From Platanthera guangdongensis (lineage: Eukaryota > Streptophyta > Magnoliopsida > Asparagales > Orchidaceae), in assembly GCA_039583875.1 (NCBI GenBank), contig CM077158.1, forward strand, positions 241,661,447-241,725,446: DNA of 64,000 bases, in the 5' to 3' direction. The notes under the pieces are model-generated. The model was not told where the DNA came from and searched no databases. It saw only the letters and a program-made list of their open reading frames with translations. This document shows positions 11,601 through 26,192 of the stretch, in pieces; the first letter of the stretch is position 1, and each line of letters begins with the position of its first letter. The position numbers were made by a program, and so were the translations under genes.

Positions 11601-14600
11601 TGGAAAAGAGGGCTTATCTTCTTCTTCAGGTTATGAAGATCAGTGTGTCACAACCAAGCCCACAGAACAATTTATCAGTACTGAGACTATTGCTGACTAC
11701 CCAGATCAAGAAATTCATCACTCATTAAATGAGGAAATGAGAGACTTCTCAGAGGGGTTGGAAGTTTTAGTTCTTAAGCTTATTCCAGAAACTGAGCAGT
11801 GTTGGAAATTGCATTATAAACTGGCAAGCCAGCTCACAGTGAAGATAGCACGATGCTTCTTGCTATCAAACTGCTTGAAATTTGTTGATCATGCAGATTC
11901 TATTGTAATTAATAATAATGGTGGAACCACTCCCTATTCTAGTTCCTGTGACTTCCCAGATTTTTGGACGAATGGTCTGCAAGGCTTTACAAGGACCATA
12001 TTAGCAATTCAAGAAAATGAATGCTGGCAAACAGCATCTGCAATACTGGACTATCTTTTAAGCTTGCCACAGACTGTCTCGCTTGACTGTGGTATGTGTA
12101 ATATATGCTCTGCTATAAAGGTTTTTAGTCTCCGTGCGCCAACGATAACTTGGAGATTGCAGACAGATAAGTGGTTGACTTACTTATTTGTAAGAGGTGT
12201 GGGAAATTTTGATGTTTATAAGGATTTATTGGTTGATTTGTTCCGTACAATGCTGAGTCACACTGAACCTGAACAACGAGCTGTTGCCCTTCACCACCTT
12301 GGAGTAATGGTTGGTTTAGATACCTATGATGGAGCAGCCCTGAGATCAAGTACATTTCGCCCAAATTCTGTTGGAGTTGAGCTAGCTACATCTCTTCCCG
12401 GGTCGGCCATTTCTAATATAGTTTCAAATACATGGGATAGCGTGGCAAGCTTGATCTTGTCTGACCCTTCTACGATGTTAAGATCGCATGCAATGGCCCT
12501 CTTGTCTGGATATGTTCCCTTCATAACACGTCCACAGCGGCAGTCATTTCTTATTTCGGCTAGTGACATCTTGCAGGGTATGAAAAAGCTTTCCCCCTTA
12601 ATGGTGGAAGGTCAGTTAACACGTCTTTCATTGGGTCTTCTTGCAAGGGCATGTCTATACTCTCCTGCTGAGGATATATCATTAATACCTGAAAGCATTT
12701 GGAGAAATTTGGAGCAGATGGAAACTTCTGAAAGTGGTAATTTTGTGTGCTTCATAGCACTTACGCAGTATTTGATTTATTAGTTAGATGAACTTTTTGA
12801 ATGCTTTTTAGTGGATGTTGAATATCTTGGCTAAGTTTATTTGGTGCTAGTCAACCCTAATTTCTTCTACAGGATGGCTTGATGATGGCGATAAGATTGT
12901 ATGTTCAGCATTGTGTAGACTTCGAACTGACCTAGTTGGCGGTAAAGAGGTTTTTTTCCTTGTTATCTGATCTACTCTAGTGACTATCTTTAATATTAAT
13001 TTATTATGGTTTAAAAACTCCAGCTCATTTCATTAATATCAAATTCTTCTCCTTATTTTCATAATTGCTGCTATTTGTTTTATTTTGTTATTCAAAATTT
13101 ATTTTTGCTGTTCGTTTTGAGATTCTCCTTTGCAATTATTGGATTTGAAAGATTTTAAACAAGCAGTTTGGTGCTTTTTAGCATTCTCTTACCTGGCTAT
13201 TTTGGGTTTCATTTTTCTTTTCATGAAAGGCTCTTAAAGAAGTATTGGAATGCACTTCAACTGCAAAGTTTGGTGATCCTAATTTTAAAAGAACCCGTGA
13301 ATCAATTCTCCAGGTGTGTAACTTTGTCATGGTACCTTGTGACACTCCAATTCTTGAAACATTCATGTATAATGTAGTCTTTTTGTCTATTCTATCAGTA
13401 TATAGTGTATATGTTCCATGTTTATCCTATTGAGGTAGATTAACCGATCACTGACGTTTTATGCTCTTATTAAAGACCAAAATAGCAAAGCCCATATTTC
13501 CTCCTTTTTTTATTTTCCTATATCTCCTATGGGGTATTTGAGGGTCCTTCCCTCTTGTATAAATATATATGTATACCTTGAACTTTTTTTATTTGAAGTG
13601 AAATTGAAAATTTTTCACTCGGTATTTTTTACATGGTATCATAGCAAGTTTGTTTTACCTGCTCTCTTCCGTACGCAGTTGCCTGACTACCTGTTTGCTC
13701 CATGCAGTTACTTAAATCGTGCTCTCTGCCGGACGCGGCCATCTAAAAACTTGCATGCCACCCTTCGCTATTTCCCGAGCCACCATTCACGATCCCTTCT
13801 CTACCCAGCGAATTCTTCCTCGTGAGCGAGCTCATTTGTCTCTGCCAAACTCATCATGTCTACTGATTTTGCTGTGTCTCGGCTTCTTCCGAACGACTTC
13901 TCCTCCCGTGCTCATCGTGCCTTTACCGAGTGACTTATTTTTCCTCTTGAACGAAATCGCCTGAGGGACCTGAAGTCGATTCGAAGTCTAGCGATTTCTT
14001 AAACTCTCGCGAGAATAAAGAATCTCAGCCCAAGCATTTCTTTAATTTTACTATCATAAACTGCGAGTTCCTCGCACTTGCTCTATTACTTGATGTCTGG
14101 ATCTTCCTATTTTGCAGAACTAGTGGGCTCATGATTGCAAGTCACTTCCTCTAGATTGGATCAAACCAACTATCTTCCCTGGTCACGATCATTTCAGATT
14201 TAGGTCACCTCCTTGGGACACCTCCGTCATCCCCAGGTGCTATTTCTGAATCCACCAGTTAGTGATGTAGCCAAGCTTCAACAAATAGAAGATCGGCTTA
14301 TAGAAAATGACATCGTTATTGATTGGCTTCAAAATAGTTACGACCCTTCTATTTGCCACACCCTTGTTTGCCTAGAAACTGCGAAGGTGATTTGAGATCA
14401 TTTTGTGGATCTTTACTTCTTGAGAAAAAAATCTTCTCATATATTTGATCTATATCAATGACTTGGCACCCTGCATCTCGAAGATTTGACGTCATTGGAA
14501 AATGACTTTTGTTTTCAGAGGGTTTTGTTATAACTCATTGTTTATCAGCTCTTCAACACAAATCTGACAATTCTACAACATCATGATTAACCGACTCTTG

Positions 14601-17600
14601 TTCTTTTTTTTGGTTATGTTACCGCGTCAAACGTCTGATTGCCACATCTTACCTCCTTCATAGTTTGACTAAAATGTTTGCTTACTGTTCCCTCATTCCT
14701 ACCAAATCAACTACCTGGAGATGCTTCCGATATTTCTATTACTTATGTAGGACGATGTCGTTGACAAGGAGGGGGCTGTGGACGAAGATGAGGTTGTGGA
14801 TGAGGTCGTGGATGAGGATGAGGCTGTGGACGAGGATGATGGAGAGCTACTCGTGGTCGAAGTTTCTTACGACCTTCCTCCCATGAGTTTGTCTATTTGA
14901 TGTAAACCAATATTCAAAAGGTTTTTAAGTTAAATAAATTTGTGATCTTGATCAATTTATGCGCTTCTCGTGTTGACTTGTTAAACAATAGAAAAAGATA
15001 ATTCATCTAGGGTTCTAAGACTCGTGCAAAGATCTAGCAATTCAATGTAATCAATACGTGTCATAATTCATCCATAAGAAAATAAAAAACAATAGTTTTT
15101 TTTTCAAATTTACGACAAACATGTAAGAATGAAAAAGTTGTCAAGCGCGTTATAAAATGTAGGATGGTCACATTAATACTATCAAGATAGGAGCAAGAGA
15201 GAAAGAGGAAGTATACCTCATATGTTCAATGATGACTCCGATGTAGGTCAGGGACTGATGAAGGTGGCATTAACTGGATTGCATGCCGGGCTTGAGTTTA
15301 TTCTGAGTAAATTCAGCCAAACTATTGGTGGAAGGGAATAGATATGTGAGTTCAATGAGGGTAGGACGAATCTGATTGAAGGACCTCGAGGTGGTAGAGG
15401 GCATACTCCTTGTAGGCGGGGAAGGACCTAAAGGTGGCAACAATGAACTTGGAGGTGGCAAAGCCAGAGAGGAACAAAAGGTATCAGGTTAATGATTTTA
15501 CGAACGACCAAAGATCCATGGAGGATAGGTCGCCGGGGTCCGACGAAGCCTCTGGTGGGGGCAATTGAGTGAGGAAAGAGACCGTTAGGCATCTGGAAGT
15601 GAGTTGTTGAGGTTGGAGATGAAAGTCTGGCAATGGAACTGGAGCGGACCAAGGCGCCAACTGCATTTTGAAAAGAGAGGAAGTTCTTTGTTTTTTCCAT
15701 GCTAATGAAAATGAGTGGGGGCTGGTTTTTTTAATGTGAATAATAGGAATATGAAAGGTATTTTATGTAATAGAGGCTTTAATAGGTATTAAAATATGAG
15801 ATTTTCTAGAGTTTACAAATCAATGCAAAATTTTAGATACTCTCAATATGACATTTCTATTTTTAGAATTATTTATTTTATACTTAATTTCAATTAACTT
15901 ATATTTAAAATTTTCTTATATTAATTAATGTGTTACCTAACATGACAGATCTTTTTATTCGGGGAGATATTGGATGATCACCCAAATAAGTCATAACAAC
16001 AAGCGCGATAGATATGCATGATACTGTTCTGTGCTCGCCGAAGTGGTGGCCGGAGGCCGAGGGGTAATTACGGAGCCGGAACCGCGCTTCCTAGGCGGGG
16101 CTTGTTTGGGATGTGAGAGCTACCAAATCTCATTTACAAGACAATGACAAACATAATAACTTCTTTCATTTCAATACCAGACCCAAAGGGTCCCTTAAAT
16201 AGGTATACAAGTAGCAAAATAGTAAATAGTCCTAACACTTGGACTTACTTTAAACTAAGCTGTTGGAAAAGCCCACTTAACATTAGGCCCATTTGTATAG
16301 CATTTATTGCTTTTCTCTCCTCTCTTTAGTCCCACATTGTGTATAAGACTTTTCTCTCTCTTTCTCTCATCTATATATATGTACTCATTCTTTGTATTTG
16401 TACTAAGTGGACATATATACAAGGTTGGCTTTCTCCATTTCTACATGGTATCAGAGCCAGGTTACGATCTCCTGCGGACTCCCTCTTCTGTCCGCCCTGC
16501 AGCCTGCGGTCTCTGCGGCCTCCCTTGTGCAGTCCGCACCTTCTAGTCGCGTCTCTCCTGCGGCCTCACTTTTCCTGTCCGCTTCCTCTCCCGTGGATCC
16601 ACTTCTCTTCCCCCCCACCTCCCTTCCTCCTCTGGCCCCCCCTCCTTTTATAGCCATCCTGTGGGGTCCACTGCTTCCCCTTGTCCGCTGCGGCCTCTTC
16701 CTGTCCGGCGCGACCTCGGCGACCTCTATCCTTCGGTCTTCTTCTGACCGCAGCGAACTCTGTCTTCGCTTCCTCTCCTTGATCTCCTTCTGATTGCCAG
16801 CCCGCCAGCTCGCCTGCTCGCCAGCTCGCCAGCCCGCCAGCTCGCCAGCCCGCCAGCTTGTCTTCTCTTCTCAGTTTACTCCTGTCCGCCGCGGTCTGAC
16901 CCAGACCGCCGCGACCTGACCCAGCCCGCAACATCTTCCAGCTCGCCGCGACCTCATCCCGGTCGCCGCGTCCTCTCCCGGTCCACTGTCTGTTTGCTTC
17001 CTCTAGCTGCTGCCTCCAGCTCGCTGCGGCCTCCAGCCCACACGGTTTTCTCCAGCTCGCTGCGGCCTCCAGCCCGCCGCGGTCTTCTCCAGCTCGCTGC
17101 GGCCTCCAGCCCGCTGCGGTCTCCTCCAGCTCGCTGCGGCCTCCTCTAACTCACTGCGGCCTCCTTCAGCTCGCTGCGGCCTCCTCCAACTCGCTGCGGC
17201 CTCCTTCAGCTCGCTGCGGCCTCCATGTCTACATCTGCAGACTCCGTCGGTACGGCTGTTCCTCCTGAACGCCCGGCCTCTATACCGGAAGTCCGCGACG
17301 AGCTCCGGATCACTACCATTTCGCTCACTGGCAAGAAGAACTTTGTGGAATGGGCACACTCAGTTCGCCGTGTCCTTCAGTCAAAGGGATTCCTTCATCA
17401 TCTGACCCAGACCGTTATTGGTGTCCCTACTGAGGAGTGGTTACGCAATGATGGGCGTGTGCAGACTTGGCTCCTCAACTCTCTTGATGGAGAATCTTAT
17501 CGCCTGACCATGTATCATGAGACGGCCAAAGGCATGTGGGACGAGCTCCACACCCTCTACTCTGGCAAAGATAGTCTCCACCATCTATATGATATCATCA

Positions 17601-20600
17601 CCGCTCTCCAGGCCCTTGACAGCAGTGGCGCAACCGACTTGACGTCCTTTGTTGCTCAGGCCCGGTCTCTGGTTGAGGCTTGGATCCACCATCAGCCTCC
17701 CACTCTAGATCTCGCTGCTCAACGTACCCAGAAGGAAGCTGTGGGTATCGCCATGATGATGGCCCGGGTACCCCCTCATCTTCACAGTGTCCGGGCTCAC
17801 ATCCTCTCCTCTACTGTTACACCGTCCTTTTCCGACGTGTGCTCAATGCTTCTCAAAGTCTCCCCGCCTCCGGATGTTCCCGGACTTCCTTCTCCGACCC
17901 TTGTTCAACAGGCACCCGCTCCCTTATTGCCTCTTCCCCCCTCTACCCGTGGTGGCCGCTCTGACTCTCGCGGCCGGGGTCGCGGAGGCCGGTCTAGGCC
18001 TAAATGCTCGTTCTGTGGTAAAGATTGGTCATCTTGAGGCCACTTGCTTTCGCAAACATGGCCGACCTCCTCGTCCACATGCCTCTGCTGCTACTACCGA
18101 CTCTGCCTCCTCTCGTACTGAGCTCGACGAGGTTCGTCTTCAGCTCCAGCATCTTCATGGCTTGCTCAGCCGTCCGCCTGCCTCGGTTGCCTCTGCTGTC
18201 TCTCTCTCCAATGAAGGTATCGCCTGCCTATCCTCTGGCCCGCGCTGGATCCTTGATTCTGGTGCCACTCATCATATCACCTCTGTTCGGCCACCACAGT
18301 ACTTGTCTTCACCTCACCCGAAGTACATTACTGTTGCTAATGGGGCGTCGGTTCCCGTCTCTGGATGTGCTGATATTTCTCTCACCTCTTCTCTCCTCCT
18401 ACGCTCGGCTCTACATGTTCCGGGCTCTCCTTTCAATTTACTCTCTGTCGGTCGCCTTACTACTGATTCTAATTACTCAGTGACATTTACTTCTTCTTTT
18501 CTCATACAGGATCAGCAGACGCAGACTATCATTGGTAGAGGACGGCTGCAGAATGGGCTCTATCTTCTTGACGACTCTCCTACTGTCCTCGCCTCTATCT
18601 CCTCTTCGGATTGGCATCGCCGTCTGGGACATGCTCCTCTTCCAGTCCTCCGGAAGGCTCTTCCTGATGTCACTCTCCCTGCTTTTCGTTGCGACACATG
18701 TATTTTGGGCAAACAGCCCCGTTCTTCTTTCCCCCCTCATTGTACTCGGAGCTCCGCTCCTTTTATTTTAGTACACTTCGATATATGGGGTCCGTACAAA
18801 GTTAATAGTATTTCTGGCTATCGCTATTTTCTTACTTTTATTGATGATTACTCTCGCATGACGTGGTTATATCTCCTTCGGGATCGCTCTGAACTTCCCC
18901 GCGTATTCCGGGCTTTCATCCTCGAGACTCGCACTCAGTTCTCGGCGCCTATTCGCACTATTCGTACTGACAATGCGCGGGAGTACACCAGCCATACGTT
19001 TGCGACTCTCTGCTCTGAATTCGGCATTCTTCACCAAACCTCATGTCCGTACACTCCGCAACAAAATGGTGTCGCCGAGCGCAAGAATCGTCACCTTCTT
19101 GATGTCGCTCGCTCGCTTATGCTTCAAATGCAGGTCCCCAAACCGTACTGGAACTACGCTCTCTCCACGGCTTGCTTCCTCATCAACCGCCTCCCGTCTT
19201 CCGTCCTCCAGTATGCTACTCCCTTCAGCCTCCTCTTTCCCACAACTCCGCCTTTTCCCCTTCCGCCACGGGTGTTTGGGTGTACCTGCTACGTTCACCA
19301 CCTCGGTCCTTCCACGGACAAGTTGGACCCTCGTGCCACTAAGCAGATCTTTGTCGGGTACTCGCGCACTCAGAAGGGTTATGTATGTTATTCGCCTACT
19401 ACCCGCAAGGTTACTGTCTCGCCTGACGTTACTTTCCGTGAAGATCTTCCATTCTTCCCTGCTCCGGATATCGCTCTGCATCCCGCTCCCGTCGTTCGTC
19501 CTGTCATTCCTGCTCCTCACTCCTCCGCCTCTCTCCCTTCCCCACCTCCGGTCCGTCCTCCACCACCGGTTATCCGGGTCTATTCTCGTCGCTCTCCTCA
19601 TTCTGTGGCTCCTCTGCAGTCGGCTTCGCCCTCTGGTGCTCTGCTCCCTGCTGCTCCGGCTCCCGTCTCCACCGCTCATCCGATGGCGAACTACGTCTCG
19701 CTCCATCGCCTCTCCCCCTCTCTTCTTCACTTTGCCACCTCCTTATCTTCTGTTTTAGTCCCTAACTCTCTGCAGGAGGCGCTTCACCATCCTGGCTGGC
19801 GGGCTGCCATGGACGAAGAAATGACGGCCCTTTGGGCCAACCAGACCTGGGTCTTGGCTCCCTTACCTCCCGGTCAGCACCCTGTTGGATGTAAATGGGT
19901 CTTCGTCATCAAGCATGCTCCGGATGGCACTATTGCCCGACTGAAGGCCCGTCTTGTGGCCCGTGGCTTCACCCAACAGGAAGGCCTCGACTATGAGGAA
20001 ACATTCTCTCCGGTGGCCAAGCTTAACACTGTCCGCGTTCTTCTCTCCGTCGCGGTGCACCGCCGCTGGCCCCTTCATCAGCTTGATATCAAGAACGCTT
20101 TTTTGAATGGCGACCTTCAGGAAACTGTCTACATGCGCCAACCGCCCGGGTTTGAGACCACGGGGGAGTCTCGGGTTTGTCTTCTCAAAAAGTCAATTTA
20201 TGGTCTCAAACAGTCCCCACGGGCGTGGTTTGACAAGTTTAGCAAGGTGGTTCGAGACATGGGGTTCACTCGGAGCTCTGCAGATTTCTCCCTTTTTACC
20301 CGACACCGGGCCACTGGCACCATTCTTCTGTTGGTTTATGTTGACGACATCCTTCTCACTGGGGATGACTCAAAGGGGATTCAAGACGTCAAACAACACC
20401 TGAGCACTGTTTTTCAGACTAAAGATCTGGGGAAACTTCGCTACTTTCTTGGTCTCGAGATCGCCCGGCGGCCGGACGGGTTGGTACTCTCCCAACGAAA
20501 GTACTGTCTCGATCTTCTCAAAGATGCTGGTCAGTCTGGTTGCAAGCCAGCGTGCACCCCGATGGAGGCAAATCACAAATTATGCGCTCATGCTTCGGAT

Positions 20601-23600
20601 GACGATTTGCTTCTTCCGAACCCGGAATACTATCGACGCCTGGTGGGCAAGTTGATCTATCTAACAGTCACAAGGCCAGATATATCATTTGCAGTTGGGG
20701 TTGTCAGTAGGTTCATGCATGCCCCCCGGGCTTCTCATCTCCAAGCGGTTGAACGGATTCTCTGATACCTTAAGGGAGCTCCAGGCCAAGGGCTGGTTTA
20801 CAAAACCTCCGACTCTGCTCCCGCATTGGTTGCCTATTCTGATGCCGACTATGCGGGTTCCCTGGACGATCGAAGGTCAACTAGTGGGTTCTGTACGTAT
20901 TTTGGTGGGCATCTTATTACTTGGAAGAGTAAGAAACAAGCTGTGGTGGCTCGTTCCTCTGCAGAGGCTGAATACAGATCGATGACCTCAGTTGTTTCAG
21001 AACTCACATGGCTTGAAAGTCTCCTTACTGACCTGGGAGTAAAACTCCCCTCCTCTGCTGTTCTATTTTGTGATAGTCAAGCCGCCATACACATCGCAAA
21101 GAATCCGGTCTTTCATGAGCGCACAAAACATATCGAGGTTGACTGTCACTTTGTTCGTGAAAATGTTCAATTGAAGAAACTTGAATTAAAGCATGTTCCA
21201 GGAACTGATCAAGTTGCCGACATCCTCACAAAGGCCTTATCAAGCACTCTGTTCTACAATGTTTGTCCAAGCTGGGTGCATATGACCTATACGCTCCAGC
21301 TTGCGGGGAGTGTTGGAAAAGCCCACTTAACATTAGGCCCATTTGTATAGCATTTATTGCTTTTCTCTCCTCTCTTTAGTCCCACATTGTGTATAGGACT
21401 TTTCTCTCTCTTTCTCTCATCTATATATATGTACTCATTCTTTGTATTTGTACTAAGTGGACATATATACAAGGTTGGCTTTCTCCATTTCTACATAAGC
21501 GATATAAGACCGAACAATAACACCAAATGATACAATAAAACCCTAAGATAATAAATGAGCATGAAGCCCATAACATCTCTTCGACCATGCAAAAAGAACT
21601 TGGCTTGAAGCTTAAGGGAGATCGACGATGGTGCCCACTTTACCCGACCCCTTCATCATCAGAGTCCTCATAGTCCTCCTCGTGGAGATAGAAAAGAAAA
21701 GTTTTTTGCACCGATGGCCGTGAGTAAACTGCTTGTCGCAGTTAAAACATAGCACCCTCGCGCGCTGATCAGACATTTTCGTATGAGACAAACGACGGAT
21801 TTGCGGGGTTTGGGTGCCCTTGGCATGTCCCTCCGGAGTCCGCGTGCTGATGGGGATGTTGGCCTCCTGCGCCAACTAAAGTCGACGGCCGCACAATCTT
21901 GTTAAGCTCGCAGCAGCCATCAAGCCCGGGGGACTCAATTTTAACGTCAAAATGTAGTCTATCGCATAGTTCAGCAATAAAGATGTCGACCTGCATCTCA
22001 AGGGTAATCGTCGCGTGGACCAGAAGAATATGAAATTGTCGGACGTTACGTTGTGAGGGCCCCCAGGGTGTTTCTGCGTACCGGGGGGGGGGACTATTGC
22101 ACATATTGCAGGCCTACTTGAAGTTGCTTTAGATCAATCCAGGATTGCCCGCGGGTGAACCATAACTGCGCTGTATCGAGCATGTGGAAGGAGGCCAAAG
22201 TGATCCATTCTGTCTTCAATGTTTGATGATTATAAAAAAATGTCCTCATCTTGTGAGCCAGCCTAAGGGATCATCCTTGCCATCATAAGTTGTAAAAACC
22301 AACTTGATGTAGTGGGTTATGATATTGCCCTCTTGTGCTATTCTGGCCGAGTGATCCAAGAAGTAGCAGTGGAGGCGCTGGGTTGATGCAAGCGTGATTT
22401 GTTGGCGGAGTAGTAATGATCAGAATGACGACAATCAACTCATTAAGCATTTTTGTGAGTGTGGGCATGTCTACCCAATGACGCACTTCGATCTCAAGAA
22501 AACATCCCTCTTTGGATGTCATGCATGTTTGCATGAAGTCCCTTATAGAATCCGGTAGCGTGGGTAAGTCCCTCATAGTGCAGAGGACGATCAACGGTAA
22601 AGTGAAAGTAGCACGAGCTAAGTAGTGGGCGGCTGGACTGTTGGATTCCTTGATAATGGTTGAAATTTGGTTACTGTGAGTGCCGTGACACTTCCCAATG
22701 ATGCCAACCACAAGAGGCAAGTGGCTCGAGATGTGCAATCCCAAATTTTGACTTTTATGTTATAATAATAAATGAAATAAAACCTAAATTGCTCCCCCGC
22801 TTATATTTATCCCGAGCCAACCCTCCTCTTAATACCGATCCCGCAAACCCCCGCCGACTCCCGTTTTCCCGCAAGCCGCGAAGCCCGACTCCCGATTTCC
22901 GTCCCGTCTCCTGCTCCATGGCCGACGTCGCCTGCTCCTCCGTCTCAAGTCGTCGGCAGCTCCTTCCTCTTGATTTAGAGCCGACATCAACATGAGTTTC
23001 CTTCTTCTCCGTTTCTGGAGGCCGACTGCTTCAGCTCTTCCTCAACAAGGCCAACATCACTTCCTCTTCTCCTTCTTGGTTTGACAAGGGGCTAGCAGCC
23101 CTTCCCTATAGGTCCGGCAGTCCCTTTCCTCCTCCCTCTTCTTCGTCGATTTGGTCGTGGATTTCCAAAAATGCCTATGGTTGAGTTCTCTCTCCTCCTT
23201 GAGGTCGGTTTGACTCCTTTTTGGTAAGAATCTTGCTCCTTCACGCTTAATCAAAATTTTTTTGATTCCTAAATAATTTTTGATGCTCCAAATTTGCATA
23301 TATCTTGCGTTTCAGATTTTGTCCCCCTTGTTATCATCTAACTATTGTGTATTTGGGATTTCCAGCGCCGCTCCTCGACTTAGTTGGTGGGAATCTTGAG
23401 AAGTCCTCTCCGATTTACGGTTTTCGCAACCTATTCGCCGCCAAGTCTCCGTCTCCGCGCGGAATCTCTTCTCCCCTCACTTTTGAGGGAGGTAATTTCT
23501 AATCTCTCTCGTGCTTTAGATTTTTGTAAATTATACCATGTGCTATTGTAGAATTTCCGTCATGTCAATATCAATTATATTTGTACTTGATCAGGTTTGA

Positions 23601-26145
23601 AATAGAATTTTGGGTTTTCGCTTGTGTTGCTCAGCCGTCTCCGTCAGATTCAGTTTATGACAAGTAGAGATCCTTCTCTCTTGCAATCATTGAACATAAT
23701 TTATGCGTTTGATCTTATGTTACATGACGTCATTCTTGCACATTTTGATTTGTCGAATAAACTGAGATGTCGAATGTCTGATCTGACAAGTTAATATGTT
23801 AGTGGTTAATAATTAAATTACTTAAATCAATATGAATTTGTGATCATGAGCGAGTCTTAGATTGATATACACTTGGATGAAAGGTGTTATCTCATTTGAT
23901 GTATAATTTGAGGAATAATATAATATTGTGTACGAGCATCAAGGGTCAAGATAATAATTGTAACAAATTCTAGATATCAAATATACGTTGGTGTTTTTAT
24001 ATCATGCTCGTAGTGAACACATGTTTATCCGGAAGATACTCGTGTCAAAATGTTTTAAATCTTGATGAGTACTTGATGTCTCATTATCGATGCCTGTCAA
24101 CTGACCCCCTCTGCGATTTACTTGGAAAATCTTCGTGTTAATTTAACATTAACCTCTCGAACCCGCGAGGCCCAACACTCTCGTGCTAGTTTTCCCTGAG
24201 TCTTCTAACTCTGTCCCGTAGGTCTGTCTGATTCTAAGACTTGAGCGAATATTGTACTATAACTGGATTCCTCCTTTGTCGTATTTGTGGCTCTACTCTT
24301 GTACATCTGAATCGCCAAATTTATATCAGGTCTTGATATGTTATGAATCTCCTAAATTTTGAATCCTTAAAATCATTAATGTCATAAGCAACCAGTGAAA
24401 GGTACTGCTAAATTGATGTGACTCCTTGAATCGAGTTTCCGCTTGACTGACAACGAAAATAAATGGCCATAGCAAGCACAACTGTTTTGATAAGACTTGC
24501 ATTTAGACTTACTTTAGAATCACGTACATCAAATAAAACACTTTCACCATCCACTGATTACAGCTAATGACGTTTCTGGATCTGTCTATATGTTATACTC
24601 CGGAGTAGTCTAATAACTAACTTGCTCTGTTTAGCTCTTTTGTTTGCTGGTCATTGAATAGTTTTGCTTCATGAGATACTGGTATACTCATGTTTTTTTT
24701 GTTTTTGTTACTGTTATATACTTTACTCTGCTCACCCTATGTATTTCAATGTTCTGATGCTTTTCTTTTGTGTTTTGGAATTGCCTTAGCTTTCGTGTCA
24801 GCACCACCAGGTTCCTGAGCCCGATCTGCATCAAGCTTCTGCTCTCCGATGATTGATCTTCTAGCCTTGTCAGGTCTAATGTTTTTGATTTATTTCTTTT
24901 ACTGTCAGATGTTTTTTTATGTGATAATTATGAACAGTAATACATGGACAACTGCTAGGCTATTAAATACTATGTACTAGAATTTGATGTTAATGCATGT
25001 GCATCCTTTTTTTGAATCATAATTGCATGAAAATTGTATCAGTACCATAGAAAAAACATGTTTTTTTACAAAAAATTGCATGTGCATTTAAAACTCTCGC
25101 CGTTTTAAACCTTAAAAGCTTCTGCAACATAAAAAAATCAAACTATTTTTACTTAAGAATAATTATTTTAAAAACTATTCTCAGCATTCTTTGCATCCGC
25201 CTTAGCATGCATGGTTTTCTTTCTGCCCATGCCTGTGACATCACGGCCCGCCCGAAGCGCACTCTGACTTTTGTCGAGACGGGTCGTGACAGCTGGAGGC
25301 TGCTCTTCACGTCGGGCTGGATCGTCGATGGAGGCTACGACCTCTGGAAGAACACGACACCTATTTCTGTTTGCTCCGTTGAGCTGCTCGCAGACGAACA
25401 CAGACCTACATATGATCATGATGACTCATCTATGTCTTTTGTGGCTAGGGCTCGTCGAAAGGAGGGTCGCCGGTCCCGAAGAAAGACACCAACTAAAACA
25501 TAGGGCATTAGAGAGGATAAGCAAGAGACTGAGAGGCGGTATCATTGGGTTGGCGGCGAACCGACAGTGGGGCTTTTCCTTTGGAAAGAAAAAAATAACA
25601 GGGAAAAGGGTCCCGATCGTCTGGCTGGAGAAAAAGCCAGAAACACGTAGCTCTGATAACAAGTTGTTGTATGTTCGTCAGAGTGGTGGTTGGATTTGGA
25701 GGGGTACTACGGAGCCGAAACTGTGGCTGCCTTGGCGGGGCTTGCTCGGGAGGAGAGAGTTACTAAACTCTCATGCAAAAGACAAATAGGAAGAGAATAA
25801 CTTCTTTCATATCAATACCAGACCTACAATCCTTGCAAAAACTTCACATAATATAGAAGAGGAATGTTGAGGAAGAGATTACCTCTCAAATGAAAAAGAA
25901 ATCACAAGAATCAGAGGTGTTTTGGGCTCTCGACAACCAAAGGCACTGATCGACTTTCGTCGGTTTCCGCCGGTCTCTTGCAACAATCGCGTGTATTGGG
26001 AGAGAAAGTGGTGGAGACCGGCCCCGATCAGATCGACGCAAAAATGCCCGATGTCGCATCTGACCGGATCTCTATCGACCCTGAGTCTTGCATATTTTAT
26101 TTGTGTCACTTTGACATTTTTTTTGTAATTTGCAATTTTTTGAGT

Positions 26146-26192
<47 letters not shown>

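Larger units (their letters stand above)
16261..21495 (+). mobile_element. Complete, very young Ty1/copia LTR retrotransposon
   Basis: The element is bounded by two 185-bp LTRs starting TGTTGGAAAAGCC and ending TTTCTACA, and by a perfect 5-bp target duplication TAAGC (16256-16260 and 21496-21500). It contains a tRNA-iMet primer site, gag, protease, integrase, reverse transcriptase and RNase H in copia order, and a short polypurine tract. The LTRs differ at one site by eye (A/G near 16348 and 21398). Only two lesions separate it from an open polyprotein: one frameshift in gag and one nonsense codon in RNase H. It sits inside a minus-strand gypsy remnant within the large intron. Confidence 0.97.

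Noticed and set aside
9217..12783. A separate single-exon protein of 1,188 residues starting at the ATG at 9217
   Set aside because: The first 13 residues come from the intron and the last ones from the next intron; GT-AG junctions at 9255 and 12736 join neighbouring exons in phase.
19041..19730. A 229-residue antisense frame in the copia element
   Set aside because: A shadow of the GC-biased pol frame on the opposite strand.
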